This document shows, one piece after another, positions 17,901 through 26,033 of a DNA stretch of 39,560 nucleotides. Origin of the DNA: Bacillota bacterium (GTDB taxonomy: Bacteria; Bacillota; DTU025); assembly GCA_028709305.1 (NCBI GenBank), contig JAQVXE010000011.1, forward strand, positions 1-39,560, read 5' to 3'. The notes below the pieces were generated by a model, which was not told the DNA's origin, did not search any database, and was given only the letters and a program-made list of their open reading frames with translations. Within the stretch, counting starts at the first letter, position 1. The number at the start of each line of letters is the position of its first letter. The translations under genes were made by a program, and so were the position numbers.

Positions 17901-18176
17901 ATGACGCTTCTTAGAAAGATTGTGGTCAGCATGCCAGTTCGGCTCCTGGAAGAACTGGACGTGTGCGCGAAGCAGTCGGGTCGCAATCGCAGCGAAGTTG
18001 TGCGTGATGCAATGAAGTCGTACTTGTCTCAACAGGCTCGTTCCGACCTGCGCCAGAGGCTGACATATGGATATATTGAGATGGCCTCGATCAACTTGGA
18101 GATGGCACGTGAGTGCGCTGCTGCCGACGACGAGGCCCTCACTGTCTATGAGAGCTTCCTTGCAGGCGGTGACTAG
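17901..18176 (+). CDS. ndoAI: Ribbon-helix-helix antitoxin EndoAI (MazE-type)
   Basis: The 91-residue protein has an N-terminal CopG/RHH DNA-binding domain: strand [16 protein letters not shown] followed by helices with [16 protein letters not shown]. The C-terminal arm contains [13 protein letters not shown], which closely follows the toxin-binding arm of B. subtilis EndoAI, also about 93 residues. It neutralises the EndoA RNase and should repress its own operon. The ATG at 17901 follows GGTGGGGGTG; upstream in-frame extension to 17787 crosses the promoter and is excluded. Confidence 0.93.
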   Translation: MTLLRKIVVSMPVRLLEELDVCAKQSGRNRSEVVRDAMKSYLSQQARSDLRQRLTYGYIEMASINLEMARECAAADDEALTVYESFLAGGD

Positions 18177-18177
18177 C

Positions 18178-18528
18178 TTGGAGATAAGACGGGGCGATGT
18201 GTTTTACGCCGATCTGAATCCAGTAATCGGGTCTGAGCAAGGAGGGCTGCGCCCTGTCTTGGTGGTCCAAAATGATGTTGGCAACTACTATAGTCCAACA
18301 ACAATAGTCGCTGCGTTGACTTCCAGGATCAAGCGGGCGAAGCTTCCTACTCATGTAGAACTTCCCGCTGGGCAAGGGTATCTTGCCATGGATTCTGTTG
18401 TTCTCTTGGAACAGCTGCGCACTATCGACAAGGTGCGCCTGCGGAACCGCATTTGCACTCTCGACGAGGAAGTCATGAAGAGGGTGAACAGAGCGGCTGA
18501 GATCAGCCTGGGCCTTCTCGAAATCTGA
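18178..18528 (+). CDS. ndoA: EndoA / MazF-family mRNA interferase toxin
   Basis: EndoA is a ribosome-independent endoribonuclease that cleaves RNA at short specific sequences. The product from the TTG at 18178 is 116 residues, the same length as B. subtilis EndoA. Residues implicated in catalysis are conserved: Arg25 in GGLRPVLV and Thr48 in AALTSR, along with the LPTHVE strand. It starts one base after the antitoxin stop codon. A GTG at 18169, overlapping the antitoxin end, is an alternative start. The toxin appears intact, so the module is probably functional. Confidence 0.95.
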   Translation: MEIRRGDVFYADLNPVIGSEQGGLRPVLVVQNDVGNYYSPTTIVAALTSRIKRAKLPTHVELPAGQGYLAMDSVVLLEQLRTIDKVRLRNRICTLDEEVMKRVNRAAEISLGLLEI

Positions 18529-18539
18529 ATCTGATCTCA

Positions 18540-18562
18540 CCCGGCCATGCTGTAAGGCCGGG
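18540..18562 (+). other. GC-rich hairpin after ndoA
   Basis: CCCGGCC (18540-18546) pairs perfectly with GGCCGGG (18556-18562) around a 9-base loop. The stem lies 12 bases after the EndoA stop and 17 bases before the ribosome binding site of the next gene. It lacks a following T-run, so it is not a standard intrinsic terminator. It could be an mRNA-stabilising or processing hairpin that separates toxin-antitoxin expression from the downstream genes. Confidence 0.45.
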
Positions 18563-18589
18563 ATTACTATGTACCGTCGAGGTGATCCT

Positions 18590-19315
18590 GTGACGCCTGT
18601 ATGCTTGGTCTCAAGCGACTGCGAGTCTGGCGCGAGCGGCAAAGTTGCTGTTGCGGTTGATTACGTGAAGGCGATATACAGATCTGGCGGAACTCCGCTG
18701 GTGGCTGCGCCAGCCTTTGGATGCGCGGATCCGGCCAGAGTTGCCCGTGAGATGCTATCCTATGCCCGCGGGTTGCTGCTTACAGGCGGAGATGATATTG
18801 ATCCCAGGCTGTATGGGGAAACCCATCCTCATCCCAAGATAGCCGCTATCAACCCAGTGCGGGATGAGTTTGAGATGGCTCTCGCCGTGGCTGCGCTGGA
18901 GCTTGATATTCCAATTTTGGGGATATGCAGGGGAGCTCAGGTACTCAACGTAGCAGCCGGGGGAGGACTGATCCAAGATATTCCTGGCTGCGTAGACGGT
19001 GCCCACGCACATCGGATCTCTGCGCCCAGGTGGCATCCTACTCATCGAGTCAGACTTGCACACGATTCAACGCTGTTTCGAATATTCAGCAAAGAGGTAA
19101 TTTGGGTGAATAGCTTTCATCATCAAGCCGTTGGCCCTGTAGCTCCAGGATTTGCAGTGACTGCCGTAGCTGACGATGGAGTGGTGGAGGCAATAGAAAG
19201 GCTGGATTCCCGGTTTGTCGTTGGAGTCCAATGGCATCCAGAAGGGCTTGCGGAGCGCGATCCGCAGTCGTTATCTTTGTTCAACGAATTTGTCAATGCC
19301 GTACGGGGAGTGTAG
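18590..19315 (+). CDS. Peptidase C26 / gamma-glutamyl-gamma-aminobutyrate hydrolase family protein
   Basis: This 241-residue class I glutamine-amidotransferase-like hydrolase resembles PuuD. The nucleophile Cys113 sits in GICRGAQ, the catalytic His216/Glu218 in VQWHPEG, and the LLLTGGDDIDP segment is typical of the C26 family. It probably hydrolyses a gamma-glutamyl amide bond; the substrate is unknown because no other polyamine-degradation gene is present. The GTG at 18590 follows GAGGTGA (18579-18585). An ATG at 18569 is in frame but lacks a convincing binding site. The next gene starts 4 bases after its stop. Confidence 0.88.
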   Translation: MTPVCLVSSDCESGASGKVAVAVDYVKAIYRSGGTPLVAAPAFGCADPARVAREMLSYARGLLLTGGDDIDPRLYGETHPHPKIAAINPVRDEFEMALAVAALELDIPILGICRGAQVLNVAAGGGLIQDIPGCVDGAHAHRISAPRWHPTHRVRLAHDSTLFRIFSKEVIWVNSFHHQAVGPVAPGFAVTAVADDGVVEAIERLDSRFVVGVQWHPEGLAERDPQSLSLFNEFVNAVRGV

Positions 19316-19319
19316 TGAA

Positions 19320-20354
19320 TTGCCGACAATGTCTACGCCGCTAGTGTCAGTTTCCAGAGGAGAACTGGTTGAGAGCCTCCACAGGGGCCACATAGCAGTG
19401 GTCGACTCCAGAGGCAAAGTGCTGTGGCAGGCAGGTAACCCTATGTACGTGACTTATTTCCGGTCTTCCGCGAAGCCTCTCCAGGTGCTGCCTATCATTG
19501 AATCAGGTGCTGTAGACCGCTATGCCATTAATGACAGGGAGCTTGCGGTGATGGCCGCATCGCACCATGGGGAGGACTGCCATGTAGAGGCTGTAATGAG
19601 CATTTTGGGCAAGATAGGCCTGGAAGAATCTTGCCTGAAGTGCGGAGTGCACAGGCCTACAAACCAGACGCAGGCTGCTCGCCTAGTGAAAGAGGGCATT
19701 CCTGTTACGCCGGTATACAACAACTGCTCGGGCAAGCACGCAGGAATGCTTGCCTATGCGATGCACAACGGATATCCCATAGATGACTACGTGGATAGGG
19801 AAAGCCCGGTCCAGGTAGACATGTGGAAGGCGGTTGCAGAGATTTCGGGGCTTCCGCCTGAAGAAGTTGTGCGGGGGGTGGACGGGTGCGGAGTCGTCGT
19901 GTTTGGAATGCCCATTGCAAACATGGCCTACGCATATGCGCGACTGGCTGATCCCGACACGTTGCCTGAATGCTTCAGGGATCCGGCGCGGCGCATGACT
20001 TCTGCGATGATTGAGTATCCAAAGATGATCGGGGGCACATTTGACTTCGGATCCAACCTTATGCAAAATGGCAAGGGCGAGGTTTTCGCCAAGGGCGGTG
20101 CCGAGGGACTTTTCTGTGTAGGCATTCCAAGGCTTGGTGTGGGAATAACAGTCAAGATCGAGGACGGAGGGTCCAGGGGGCTGCAGTCTTCGGTCATGGA
20201 GATTCTGCGATTGTTGGATGTTGCTAGCCCCGAGATGCTCAATGACGAGCAAACCTCGATTGCGGTTCCAATCCGCAACTGCCGAAAAGAGGTTGTCGGC
20301 GAAATCACTCCGTGTTTTGAGCTGACGGAAGGTCAATCATCCCTGGTAATCTAA
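19320..20354 (+). CDS. L-asparaginase II family protein (AnsA/Rhizobium type)
   Basis: The product is about 344 residues and belongs to the asparaginase II family (PF06089 type), distinct from E. coli AnsA/AnsB folds. Recognisable segments are YFRSSAKPLQVLP, ASHHGEDCHVEAVM, NNCSGKHAGML and GVDGCGVVVF. These contain the serine, lysine and cysteine residues characteristic of this group. It hydrolyses L-asparagine to aspartate and ammonia; activity is inferred. A TTG at 19320 sits 9 bases after GGGGAG; ATG 19329 is an alternative start three codons later. Confidence 0.88.
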   Translation: MPTMSTPLVSVSRGELVESLHRGHIAVVDSRGKVLWQAGNPMYVTYFRSSAKPLQVLPIIESGAVDRYAINDRELAVMAASHHGEDCHVEAVMSILGKIGLEESCLKCGVHRPTNQTQAARLVKEGIPVTPVYNNCSGKHAGMLAYAMHNGYPIDDYVDRESPVQVDMWKAVAEISGLPPEEVVRGVDGCGVVVFGMPIANMAYAYARLADPDTLPECFRDPARRMTSAMIEYPKMIGGTFDFGSNLMQNGKGEVFAKGGAEGLFCVGIPRLGVGITVKIEDGGSRGLQSSVMEILRLLDVASPEMLNDEQTSIAVPIRNCRKEVVGEITPCFELTEGQSSLVI

Positions 20355-20401
20355 TTGTGCACATTCGAACAATACGCAAACGCACTGCGAGGGAATTCAG
20401 G

Positions 20402-20887
20402 TTGAACATGGACATGAATGAAGACTTGCGGCTCATATCGCGTTCCCCGAATCAGACGGCTGCGCTAGGATACAGTTTGGGCAGAGTGCTGAAACCGGGA
20501 GACATCATCTGCCTTGAAGGCGATTTGGGCGCAGGCAAGACTTGTCTTGCACGGGGGATTGCTCGCGGCCTAGGCGTAGATGAAGCAGTTGTATCCAGCC
20601 CTACTTTTGTGCTTGCACAAGAATACCATGGGCACCTCAAGGTGTACCATCTTGACCTGTATCGGCTCACCTCCAGTGATGAAGTAGAAGAGGCAGGCCT
20701 TGATGAGTACATCTGGGGTGACGGTGTTGCCATCATAGAATGGCCGGGGGTGTACACTCCCTTGCAGGAACATGACAGGCTGGTTGTTAACATCATGTAT
20801 GAGCCAGCGGAAATCGGCCGAAAGCTTGTTTTTGTTCCCTACGGGGAAAGATACCGGCAGCTGTTGGAGGAGATGAGGACGTGCTGA
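20402..20887 (+). CDS. tsaE: tRNA t6A biosynthesis ATPase TsaE
   Basis: TsaE works with TsaB and TsaD to form N6-threonylcarbamoyladenosine at position 37 of ANN-decoding tRNAs. The product is about 161 residues. The Walker A motif GDLGAGKT is at 40-47, followed by SPTFVLAQEY, HLDLYRL and VAIIEWP, all family signatures. GAGGGA (20389-20394) sits 7 bases before TTG 20402; ATG 20408 is a close alternative, and the upstream GTG 20357 adds an unconserved basic stretch. The gene overlaps tsaB by 7 bases. Confidence 0.94.
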   Translation: MNMDMNEDLRLISRSPNQTAALGYSLGRVLKPGDIICLEGDLGAGKTCLARGIARGLGVDEAVVSSPTFVLAQEYHGHLKVYHLDLYRLTSSDEVEEAGLDEYIWGDGVAIIEWPGVYTPLQEHDRLVVNIMYEPAEIGRKLVFVPYGERYRQLLEEMRTC

Positions 20888-21591
20888 TCCTCGCTGTAGA
20901 TACATCTACCATGGTCGGAGGTGTGGCCCTGATTGACCGAGGAGTGCTTGTGGGTGAGCATATCCTGAACGTCAGAGCGACACACTCTGAGAGGCTTATG
21001 TCGGCAGTCAATGCTACGCTTTCAGGGGCTGATGTCGTTCCAGGCGACCTTGATGCCATAGCATGCGGAATCGGGCCTGGTTCATTCACAGGAGTCCGCA
21101 TAGGTGTGGCGGCGGCAAAGGGTATGTCGTACGCTCTCGAGGTTCCCTTGGTGGGCGTCTCGGCGCTGGATGCTTTGGCCTATGGACACAGCCCGGGATT
21201 CTCAGAGGTGTGGTCTATGATCGATGCACGCCATGAGCGTTGCTACTCAGCGTGTTACAAGCCTTCCTCTAGGTTGAGGGCGGCAACGCGGATATCGGAG
21301 TATTCTGTGCGTCCTCTATCTGAGATCCTGAAAGTAGCAGGCGCAGATGGGGGTCGTGTCCTTTTTACTGGAGACGGTGCCCTTGCATACTCTGGCGACC
21401 TGCTTTCGGCCCTTCCTGACCGCGGAGTAGTGCCCCCTGCGGCCTTGGGGATTCTTCGGCCGGCGCAGGTAGGAATGCTGGGCATGGAGATGCTGGAGCG
21501 CGGAGAAGGTGGCGATCCTGCCCGTGTAATGCCCATGTATCTTCGCCCCACAGAGGCTGAGGTCAAGTTCTCCAGGAAGGAGACTCGGTAG
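20881..21591 (+). CDS. tsaB: tRNA t6A biosynthesis protein TsaB
   Basis: TsaB is the inactive ASKHA-fold partner that scaffolds TsaD in t6A synthesis. The 236-residue protein starts ILAVDTSTMVGGVAL and contains the GIGPGSFTGVRIG segment typical of the family, followed by GVSALDALAY. The GTG at 20881 follows GGAGGAGATGAGGAC inside the end of tsaE. TsaD lies two genes downstream in the same operon; TsaC/Sua5, which makes the threonylcarbamoyl-AMP intermediate, is not in the window. Confidence 0.95.
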   Translation: MLILAVDTSTMVGGVALIDRGVLVGEHILNVRATHSERLMSAVNATLSGADVVPGDLDAIACGIGPGSFTGVRIGVAAAKGMSYALEVPLVGVSALDALAYGHSPGFSEVWSMIDARHERCYSACYKPSSRLRAATRISEYSVRPLSEILKVAGADGGRVLFTGDGALAYSGDLLSALPDRGVVPPAALGILRPAQVGMLGMEMLERGEGGDPARVMPMYLRPTEAEVKFSRKETR

Positions 21592-21592
21592 G

Positions 21593-22093
21593 ATGGAACT
21601 GGCTCCGTCGCCCATGAGTCTGAATGACATAGACCAAGTGTTGAAAATCGAGCATCTGTCATTCTCAATTCCGTGGAGCAGGCATGCATTCGTGGACGAG
21701 CTGTTGAGGAATGACCAGGCTAGGTATGTTGTCGTCAGAGATTCGAGCGGCGTTGTGTTGGGATATGGCGGGATGTGGCTCGTTCTTGACGAAGCTCATG
21801 TCACAAACGTTGCAGTCCATCCTGAATACAGACGGCGAGGAATTGCGCGTGCGATAATGAAGGCGTTGATTAAAACAGCGGTTTGCCTGGGAGCTAAGAG
21901 GATGACTTTGGAGACGAGGTTGTCAAACCTTCCTGCCCAAGAGCTCTACCGGAGCTTGGGTTTCGTGGCATCTGGGGTCAGACCTCGGTATTACATCGAT
22001 GATCACGAGGATGCACTGGTTATGTGGCTTGAAGATATGCCTGGGCGCCTGGCGATGATTGAGGATGAAGGGAATGCAATGAAGGATGCATGA
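21593..22093 (+). CDS. rimI: Ribosomal protein S18-alanine N-acetyltransferase
   Basis: This 166-residue GNAT-fold acetyltransferase has the acetyl-CoA binding segment VHPEYRRRGIARAIMKALI and the LETRLSNLPAQELYRSLGF motif characteristic of RimI. RimI acetylates the N-terminus of ribosomal protein S18 in E. coli. Its placement between tsaB and tsaD is widespread in bacteria and supports the name. It starts one base after the tsaB stop, and its end overlaps tsaD by 8 bases. The C-terminal tail is slightly longer than usual. Confidence 0.92.
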   Translation: MELAPSPMSLNDIDQVLKIEHLSFSIPWSRHAFVDELLRNDQARYVVVRDSSGVVLGYGGMWLVLDEAHVTNVAVHPEYRRRGIARAIMKALIKTAVCLGAKRMTLETRLSNLPAQELYRSLGFVASGVRPRYYIDDHEDALVMWLEDMPGRLAMIEDEGNAMKDA

Positions 22094-23156
22094 AGGTGTC
22101 ATTACTCTTGGCATCGAGACTAGTTGTGACGAGACTGCAGCTGCAGTCGTGCGCCAGGGCCGCGAGATTCTCTCTTCGGTGGTTGCATCCCAGATAGAGG
22201 TGCACCGCAAGTACGGCGGTGTTGTCCCTGAGATCGCTTCCCGCCGACACGTGGAAGCGATCCTTCCGGTAATCGATGCGGCTCTGCTGCAGGCAGGGCT
22301 CGCCCTTGATGATATTGACGCCGTTGCAGTGACTTACGGTCCCGGTTTGGTCGGCGCCTTGCTGGTTGGCCTTTCGGCGGCAAAGGGAATATCATATGCC
22401 CTGGGGAAGCCGCTAGTCTGTGTGAATCACATAGAAGGTCACATATGTGCCAATTTCCTTGCCCATCCTGATCTGGATCCACCTATGTTATGCCTTACAG
22501 TGTCAGGTGGGCACACAGAGCTCATCGCCATGCGCGATCATGGGTGCTATGAAGCGCTCGGACGTACAAGGGATGATGCTGCCGGCGAGGCCTTCGACAA
22601 AGTTGCAAGGGTCATGGGCCTTCCGTATCCAGGAGGTCCCGCCCTTGAGCAGCTTGCGAAGTCAGGAGATGCTGATCTGATATCGTTTCCCCGTGCGGAG
22701 GTGGAAGATAGCCCCCTGGACTTTAGCTTTAGCGGACTGAAGACTGCGGTCATCAACTACATTCACAGTGCTGAGCAGAGGGGCGAGAAGATAAGCTACC
22801 CTGATGTAGCTGCAGGGTTCCAGAAGGCGGCCATAGATGAGCTTGTTACCAGAGTTCACCGCGCCGCTGCTTCTACAGGGATGAAAACCATTGCTGTTTC
22901 CGGTGGCGTTGCGGCGAACCAGGCCTTGAGAAAGGCCCTGACGGCTCTGGCCCTGGAAGATGGCTTCAAAGTGCACTATCCTCCGCTCAGTCTGTGCACT
23001 GACAATGCAGCAATGATAGCCTCGGCAGGATACTTCAGATACGCAGCCGGGGAGGTGTCCCCCTTGTCAGCCAACGCGGAGCCGGGTGCCGCATTGACCA
23101 GTCTTCAGCACTGTAGTGGCCAGGTTGCAGCAGGAGGATACACCGGGCGCCTGTAG
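22086..23156 (+). CDS. tsaD: tRNA N6-adenosine threonylcarbamoyltransferase TsaD
   Basis: TsaD transfers the threonylcarbamoyl group to A37 of tRNA. The 356-residue ASKHA-fold protein has GIETSCDET at 9-17, the metal-binding HIEGH with His115 and His119, DDAAGEAFDKVARVMG and VSGGVAANQALR. Length and motifs are standard. The ATG at 22086 overlaps the rimI stop. With TsaE and TsaB upstream, the window encodes the whole catalytic complex, lacking only TsaC. Confidence 0.97.
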   Translation: MHEGVITLGIETSCDETAAAVVRQGREILSSVVASQIEVHRKYGGVVPEIASRRHVEAILPVIDAALLQAGLALDDIDAVAVTYGPGLVGALLVGLSAAKGISYALGKPLVCVNHIEGHICANFLAHPDLDPPMLCLTVSGGHTELIAMRDHGCYEALGRTRDDAAGEAFDKVARVMGLPYPGGPALEQLAKSGDADLISFPRAEVEDSPLDFSFSGLKTAVINYIHSAEQRGEKISYPDVAAGFQKAAIDELVTRVHRAAASTGMKTIAVSGGVAANQALRKALTALALEDGFKVHYPPLSLCTDNAAMIASAGYFRYAAGEVSPLSANAEPGAALTSLQHCSGQVAAGGYTGRL

Positions 23157-23199
23157 AAATAGATTAGCAGGATTTCTCGTTATTTAAGGAGTAGGTATA

Positions 23200-24099
23200 A
23201 TGTCTGAGGTTGGAGAGCGAATGGTGAGGAAAAATGCTAATACCGGGCATTCCAATACGGGCCGGATCTGGGCAATAGTAATTATTGTGGCCGCAGCTGC
23301 ATGCTGTGTGCTCTTCTCTTGGTATGCATCTCTGCCTGCGGAAGATGGGCTCTTCAATGTGCTCATTTTGGGCGAGGACCTAAGTTACACCCGTGAGGGG
23401 GATGTCGTTTCGGCGCCGGGCAGGATGGATACTATCCTGTTGTTGTCAGTAGCCAAAAATTCACGTCAAGTGTCATTGATTTCTATTCCCCGGGACACGC
23501 TTGTGAGATTTCCCAGCGGGAGCAGGCGGCGGATAAACTCCTCTTTTGCAGAAGGAGGGGTGGACCTGGCTCGCCAGCTTGTTTCAGACCTTGTGGGTTT
23601 GCCTGTTCACAGACATGTCACTGTGGACTTTGGAGGGTTTGTCGACTTAGTAGATGTGCTGGGAGGCGTGGAGATAACAGTCGATAGGCAGATGAAACAT
23701 GTGGACAAGGCGGGGGAATACTCTATCGACTTGGCACCCGGGGTCCATCATATGGATGGGGAGATGGCTCTCAATTTCGTCAGGTACCGACAGGACGCTT
23801 TGGGCGACATATCTCGAACTATGCGTCAGCAGGAGTTCGTAAAAGCGCTCATCAGGGAAGCTGCGACCTTCCGGGCCATCTTCTCCTACCCAAAGATTCT
23901 GCGCATAGTCGACGAGCATAGTGATACCGACCTTACGATCAGGGAAATGGTTGCCGTGGGTTGGCGTCTGAGAAAGCTCGAGTCTGACATGATAAACTCT
24001 GCAACGCTGCCAGGCCATTTCAAGGGCGCTTACTGGGATCCGGACACTGAAGGCATTGAGGCGCTCATTCGATCACTTCAAGATTCTGCACAGAGATGA
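23200..24099 (+). CDS. LytR-CpsA-Psr family protein
   Basis: LCP proteins transfer undecaprenyl-linked polymers such as teichoic acids or capsule glycans to peptidoglycan at the outer face of the membrane. The 299-residue protein has a short basic cytoplasmic start and a transmembrane anchor (about residues 22-42). The LCP domain follows with GRMDTILLLSV, SIPRDTLV and the RYRQDALGDISRTMRQQ motif, whose arginines bind the lipid phosphate. The ATG at 23200 follows AAGGAG (23186-23191). The specific polymer cannot be inferred. The 43 bases upstream hold only the ribosome binding site. Confidence 0.93.
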   Translation: MSEVGERMVRKNANTGHSNTGRIWAIVIIVAAAACCVLFSWYASLPAEDGLFNVLILGEDLSYTREGDVVSAPGRMDTILLLSVAKNSRQVSLISIPRDTLVRFPSGSRRRINSSFAEGGVDLARQLVSDLVGLPVHRHVTVDFGGFVDLVDVLGGVEITVDRQMKHVDKAGEYSIDLAPGVHHMDGEMALNFVRYRQDALGDISRTMRQQEFVKALIREAATFRAIFSYPKILRIVDEHSDTDLTIREMVAVGWRLRKLESDMINSATLPGHFKGAYWDPDTEGIEALIRSLQDSAQR

Positions 24100-24112
24100 A
24101 AGGAGAACCGCA

Positions 24113-24853
24113 ATGCGAATAGATGTTTCACTGGTCCCAGGAGAGATCCTGGCCAAGGACGCATCACGATCAGTAGTCGTGGTAATTGATGTCCTGAGAG
24201 CTACGAGCACAATTGTAACGGCATTAGCTTCCGGCTGCGAGGAGGTTATTCCTGCAGAAAGCATAGAGGAGGCCATAGTCCTGGCCAATGGATACAAGAG
24301 ATCCGACTATGTGCTTGGGGGAGAGCGTCGGGGGGTGCCTGTTGAAGGGTTTGATCTTGGCAATTCTCCGCAGGAGTATGATGGCCCTAGGGTAGCTGGG
24401 AAGAAAGTTATCATGGCAACTACCAACGGCACTAACACCATTACGGAGTATGGTATTGCACGGGAGATTTTTGCGGCATGTTTCCTCAATGCTGACGCTG
24501 TTATCGAAGCATGTAGAGCTTATGAGGACTGTGATTTTGTGCTGGTCTGCTCTGGACAGGATGGAAGGTTCTGCATGGAAGACACGCTTTGTGCAGGGCT
24601 CTTGGCCACAAGGCTCGCACAGGAGACGGGCGCGGAGATGTCAGATGCGGCCAGGGCGGCGTCACTTCTATACCAGCACCAGAAAGAGTCGATCGAAGAT
24701 GAGCTGCTTCGCTGCGACCATGGTGCCTATTTGGTCGGAATCGGTTACGAGCAGGATGTGAGGTATTGTTCACGCCAATCCGTTTTGAGCGTTGTGCCAA
24801 AGGTCTATGACAGAAGGGTCATAAGAAAGGCTCGTGGTGGGCCAGAGGAGTGA
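24113..24853 (+). CDS. comB: ComB-family 2-phosphosulfolactate phosphatase
   Basis: The 246-residue protein belongs to the ComB family, whose characterised member dephosphorylates 2-phosphosulfolactate to sulfolactate in coenzyme M synthesis. Conserved segments are VIDVLRATSTIVTAL, LGGERRGVPVEGFDLGNSP, MATTNGT and VCSGQDGRFCMEDTLCAGLL. In bacteria the pathway role is often unclear, though sulfolactate occurs in some endospores. No comA or comC is in the window. The ATG at 24113 follows AAAGGAG at 8-base spacing. The stop overlaps the next start (GTGA). Confidence 0.88.
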   Translation: MRIDVSLVPGEILAKDASRSVVVVIDVLRATSTIVTALASGCEEVIPAESIEEAIVLANGYKRSDYVLGGERRGVPVEGFDLGNSPQEYDGPRVAGKKVIMATTNGTNTITEYGIAREIFAACFLNADAVIEACRAYEDCDFVLVCSGQDGRFCMEDTLCAGLLATRLAQETGAEMSDAARAASLLYQHQKESIEDELLRCDHGAYLVGIGYEQDVRYCSRQSVLSVVPKVYDRRVIRKARGGPEE

Positions 24854-25362
24854 GAGGTTTGCTGAAGGACGTCGAGAGGGACGGGATTGTTAGGTGGGAA
24901 GACGTCGCGGCGTCTAAAGGATGCCCGAGCAGATTGAGGGCTGAGAAAGGCCCGGTGGCGGTCATCGAATGCCTTCAGGAGATCCCCTGCAATCCTTGTG
25001 AAACGGGTTGCTCGTTCGGCGCGATTTCTGTTGGAGATCCAATAACAAACCTTCCCGTTCTGGACGAGGAGAAGTGCAAGGGATGTGGAAGATGCGTCGC
25101 AGTCTGTCCTGGACTTGCTATCTTCATTGAGGACCTGTCGGGGCCCGGCAACGAGGCCAAGGTGACGTTCGCATACGAGTATCTGCCCCTTCCGGAGCGT
25201 GGAGCCGCCGTGCGGGCGACTAACAGGGCTGGACAGGAGATATGTGACGCTACAGTCGTAGACGTCAAGAAACCTAGGGCCTTCAACAAGACTGCAGTCA
25301 TCACGATCTCTGTGCCAAAGGAGTACGTGCACGAAGCCAGAGGGATAGCGTCCCTCCGGTAA
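24850..25362 (+). CDS. Two-cluster 4Fe-4S ferredoxin-like protein
   Basis: The 170-residue protein has two cysteine sets. A classic [4Fe-4S] motif at Cys76/79/82 and Cys86 reads CKGCGRCVAVCPG. A second, less regular group at Cys41/47/50/54 is around IPCNPCETGC. A further Cys25 is isolated. The last 80 residues form a beta-rich domain with no cysteine of the standard motifs. Similar proteins are usually encoded beside FAD-dependent amino-acid oxidoreductases, which are absent here. It is translationally coupled to comB by a GTGA overlap. The function is unknown; electron transfer is inferred. Confidence 0.82.
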   Translation: MRGLLKDVERDGIVRWEDVAASKGCPSRLRAEKGPVAVIECLQEIPCNPCETGCSFGAISVGDPITNLPVLDEEKCKGCGRCVAVCPGLAIFIEDLSGPGNEAKVTFAYEYLPLPERGAAVRATNRAGQEICDATVVDVKKPRAFNKTAVITISVPKEYVHEARGIASLR

Positions 25363-25398
25363 CCACTGTGATCTAGTCATCTTTATATGTTCAGTGCT

Positions 25399-25431
25399 AG
25401 GCCGGTCCGCATTAGGCCTTTGGGCCGGCCT
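25399..25431 (+). other. Inverted repeat in the hpt leader
   Basis: AGGCCGG (25399-25405) is complementary to CCGGCCT (25425-25431) across a 19-base loop that itself contains AGGCCT. It lies in the 95-base gap between the ferredoxin-like gene and hpt, 11 bases before the AGGAGG ribosome binding site. No T-run follows, so it is not a standard terminator. It does not match the purine riboswitch that I can recognise, nor do I see a PurR box. A role in expression of hpt-guaA is possible but unsupported. Confidence 0.3.
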
Positions 25432-25457
25432 GCAAACTTGATAGGAGGAATCGGCCA

Positions 25458-26027
25458 GTGTCTGTGCAGCCCTCAACGCATATCATCGAAGATATTCAGG
25501 AAGTTCTAGTCTCAAAGGAGCAGATACAAGCTAAAGTTGCAGAGATGGGCGAGGTAATATCCAAGGAGTACGAGGGAAAAGACCTACTGATGGTGTGCAT
25601 TCTCAAAGGGGCCCTTGTATTCATGTCGGATCTGATGAGGTGCATATCCATTCCGCTCAGCATCGATACTATGGCCGTGACCAGCTATGGCGCGTCAACA
25701 GTATCCTCGGGAGTTGTGAAGATAGTCAAGGATCTTGATGTTCCCATTGAAGGCCGGCATGTCCTCATTGTGGAAGACATTATCGACACAGGGCTGACCC
25801 TCAGTTACTTGATTTCAGCCTTGAAGAACCGGAAGCCGGCTTCCGTCAAGATCTGCACGCTTCTTGACAAACCTGACAGGAGGAAGGCGCCTATCACTCC
25901 GGACTACAATGGGTTTGTCATACCCGACAAGTTTGTCGTTGGTTATGGCCTTGATTACAGGGAGACATACAGAAACCTGCCTTTCGTGGGCGTGCCCAAA
26001 GATTACGTGTGGAATGAGGAGCATTGA
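25458..26027 (+). CDS. hpt: Hypoxanthine phosphoribosyltransferase
   Basis: The enzyme salvages hypoxanthine and guanine to IMP and GMP using PRPP. The 189-residue protein contains the N-terminal PPi loop [12 protein letters not shown], the flexible-loop SYGAST segment and the PRPP-binding motif [14 protein letters not shown], then the purine-binding [15 protein letters not shown]. All are standard. The GTG at 25458 follows AGGAGG at 25443-25448. It is 6 bases upstream of the guaA-like gene, so both probably belong to one purine unit supplying GMP. Confidence 0.95.
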   Translation: MSVQPSTHIIEDIQEVLVSKEQIQAKVAEMGEVISKEYEGKDLLMVCILKGALVFMSDLMRCISIPLSIDTMAVTSYGASTVSSGVVKIVKDLDVPIEGRHVLIVEDIIDTGLTLSYLISALKNRKPASVKICTLLDKPDRRKAPITPDYNGFVIPDKFVVGYGLDYRETYRNLPFVGVPKDYVWNEEH

Positions 26028-26033
26028 CATCCA

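Noticed and set aside
19683-20336. 217-codon reverse-strand frame
   Set aside because: It lies wholly opposite the asparaginase gene, has no recognisable motif, and is explained by codon bias of the + strand gene.
23196-23201. TATAAT immediately before and into the LCP gene start
   Set aside because: It overlaps the start codon while a good ribosome binding site (AAGGAG) lies upstream, so a promoter here would give a transcript lacking the start region. Probably chance.
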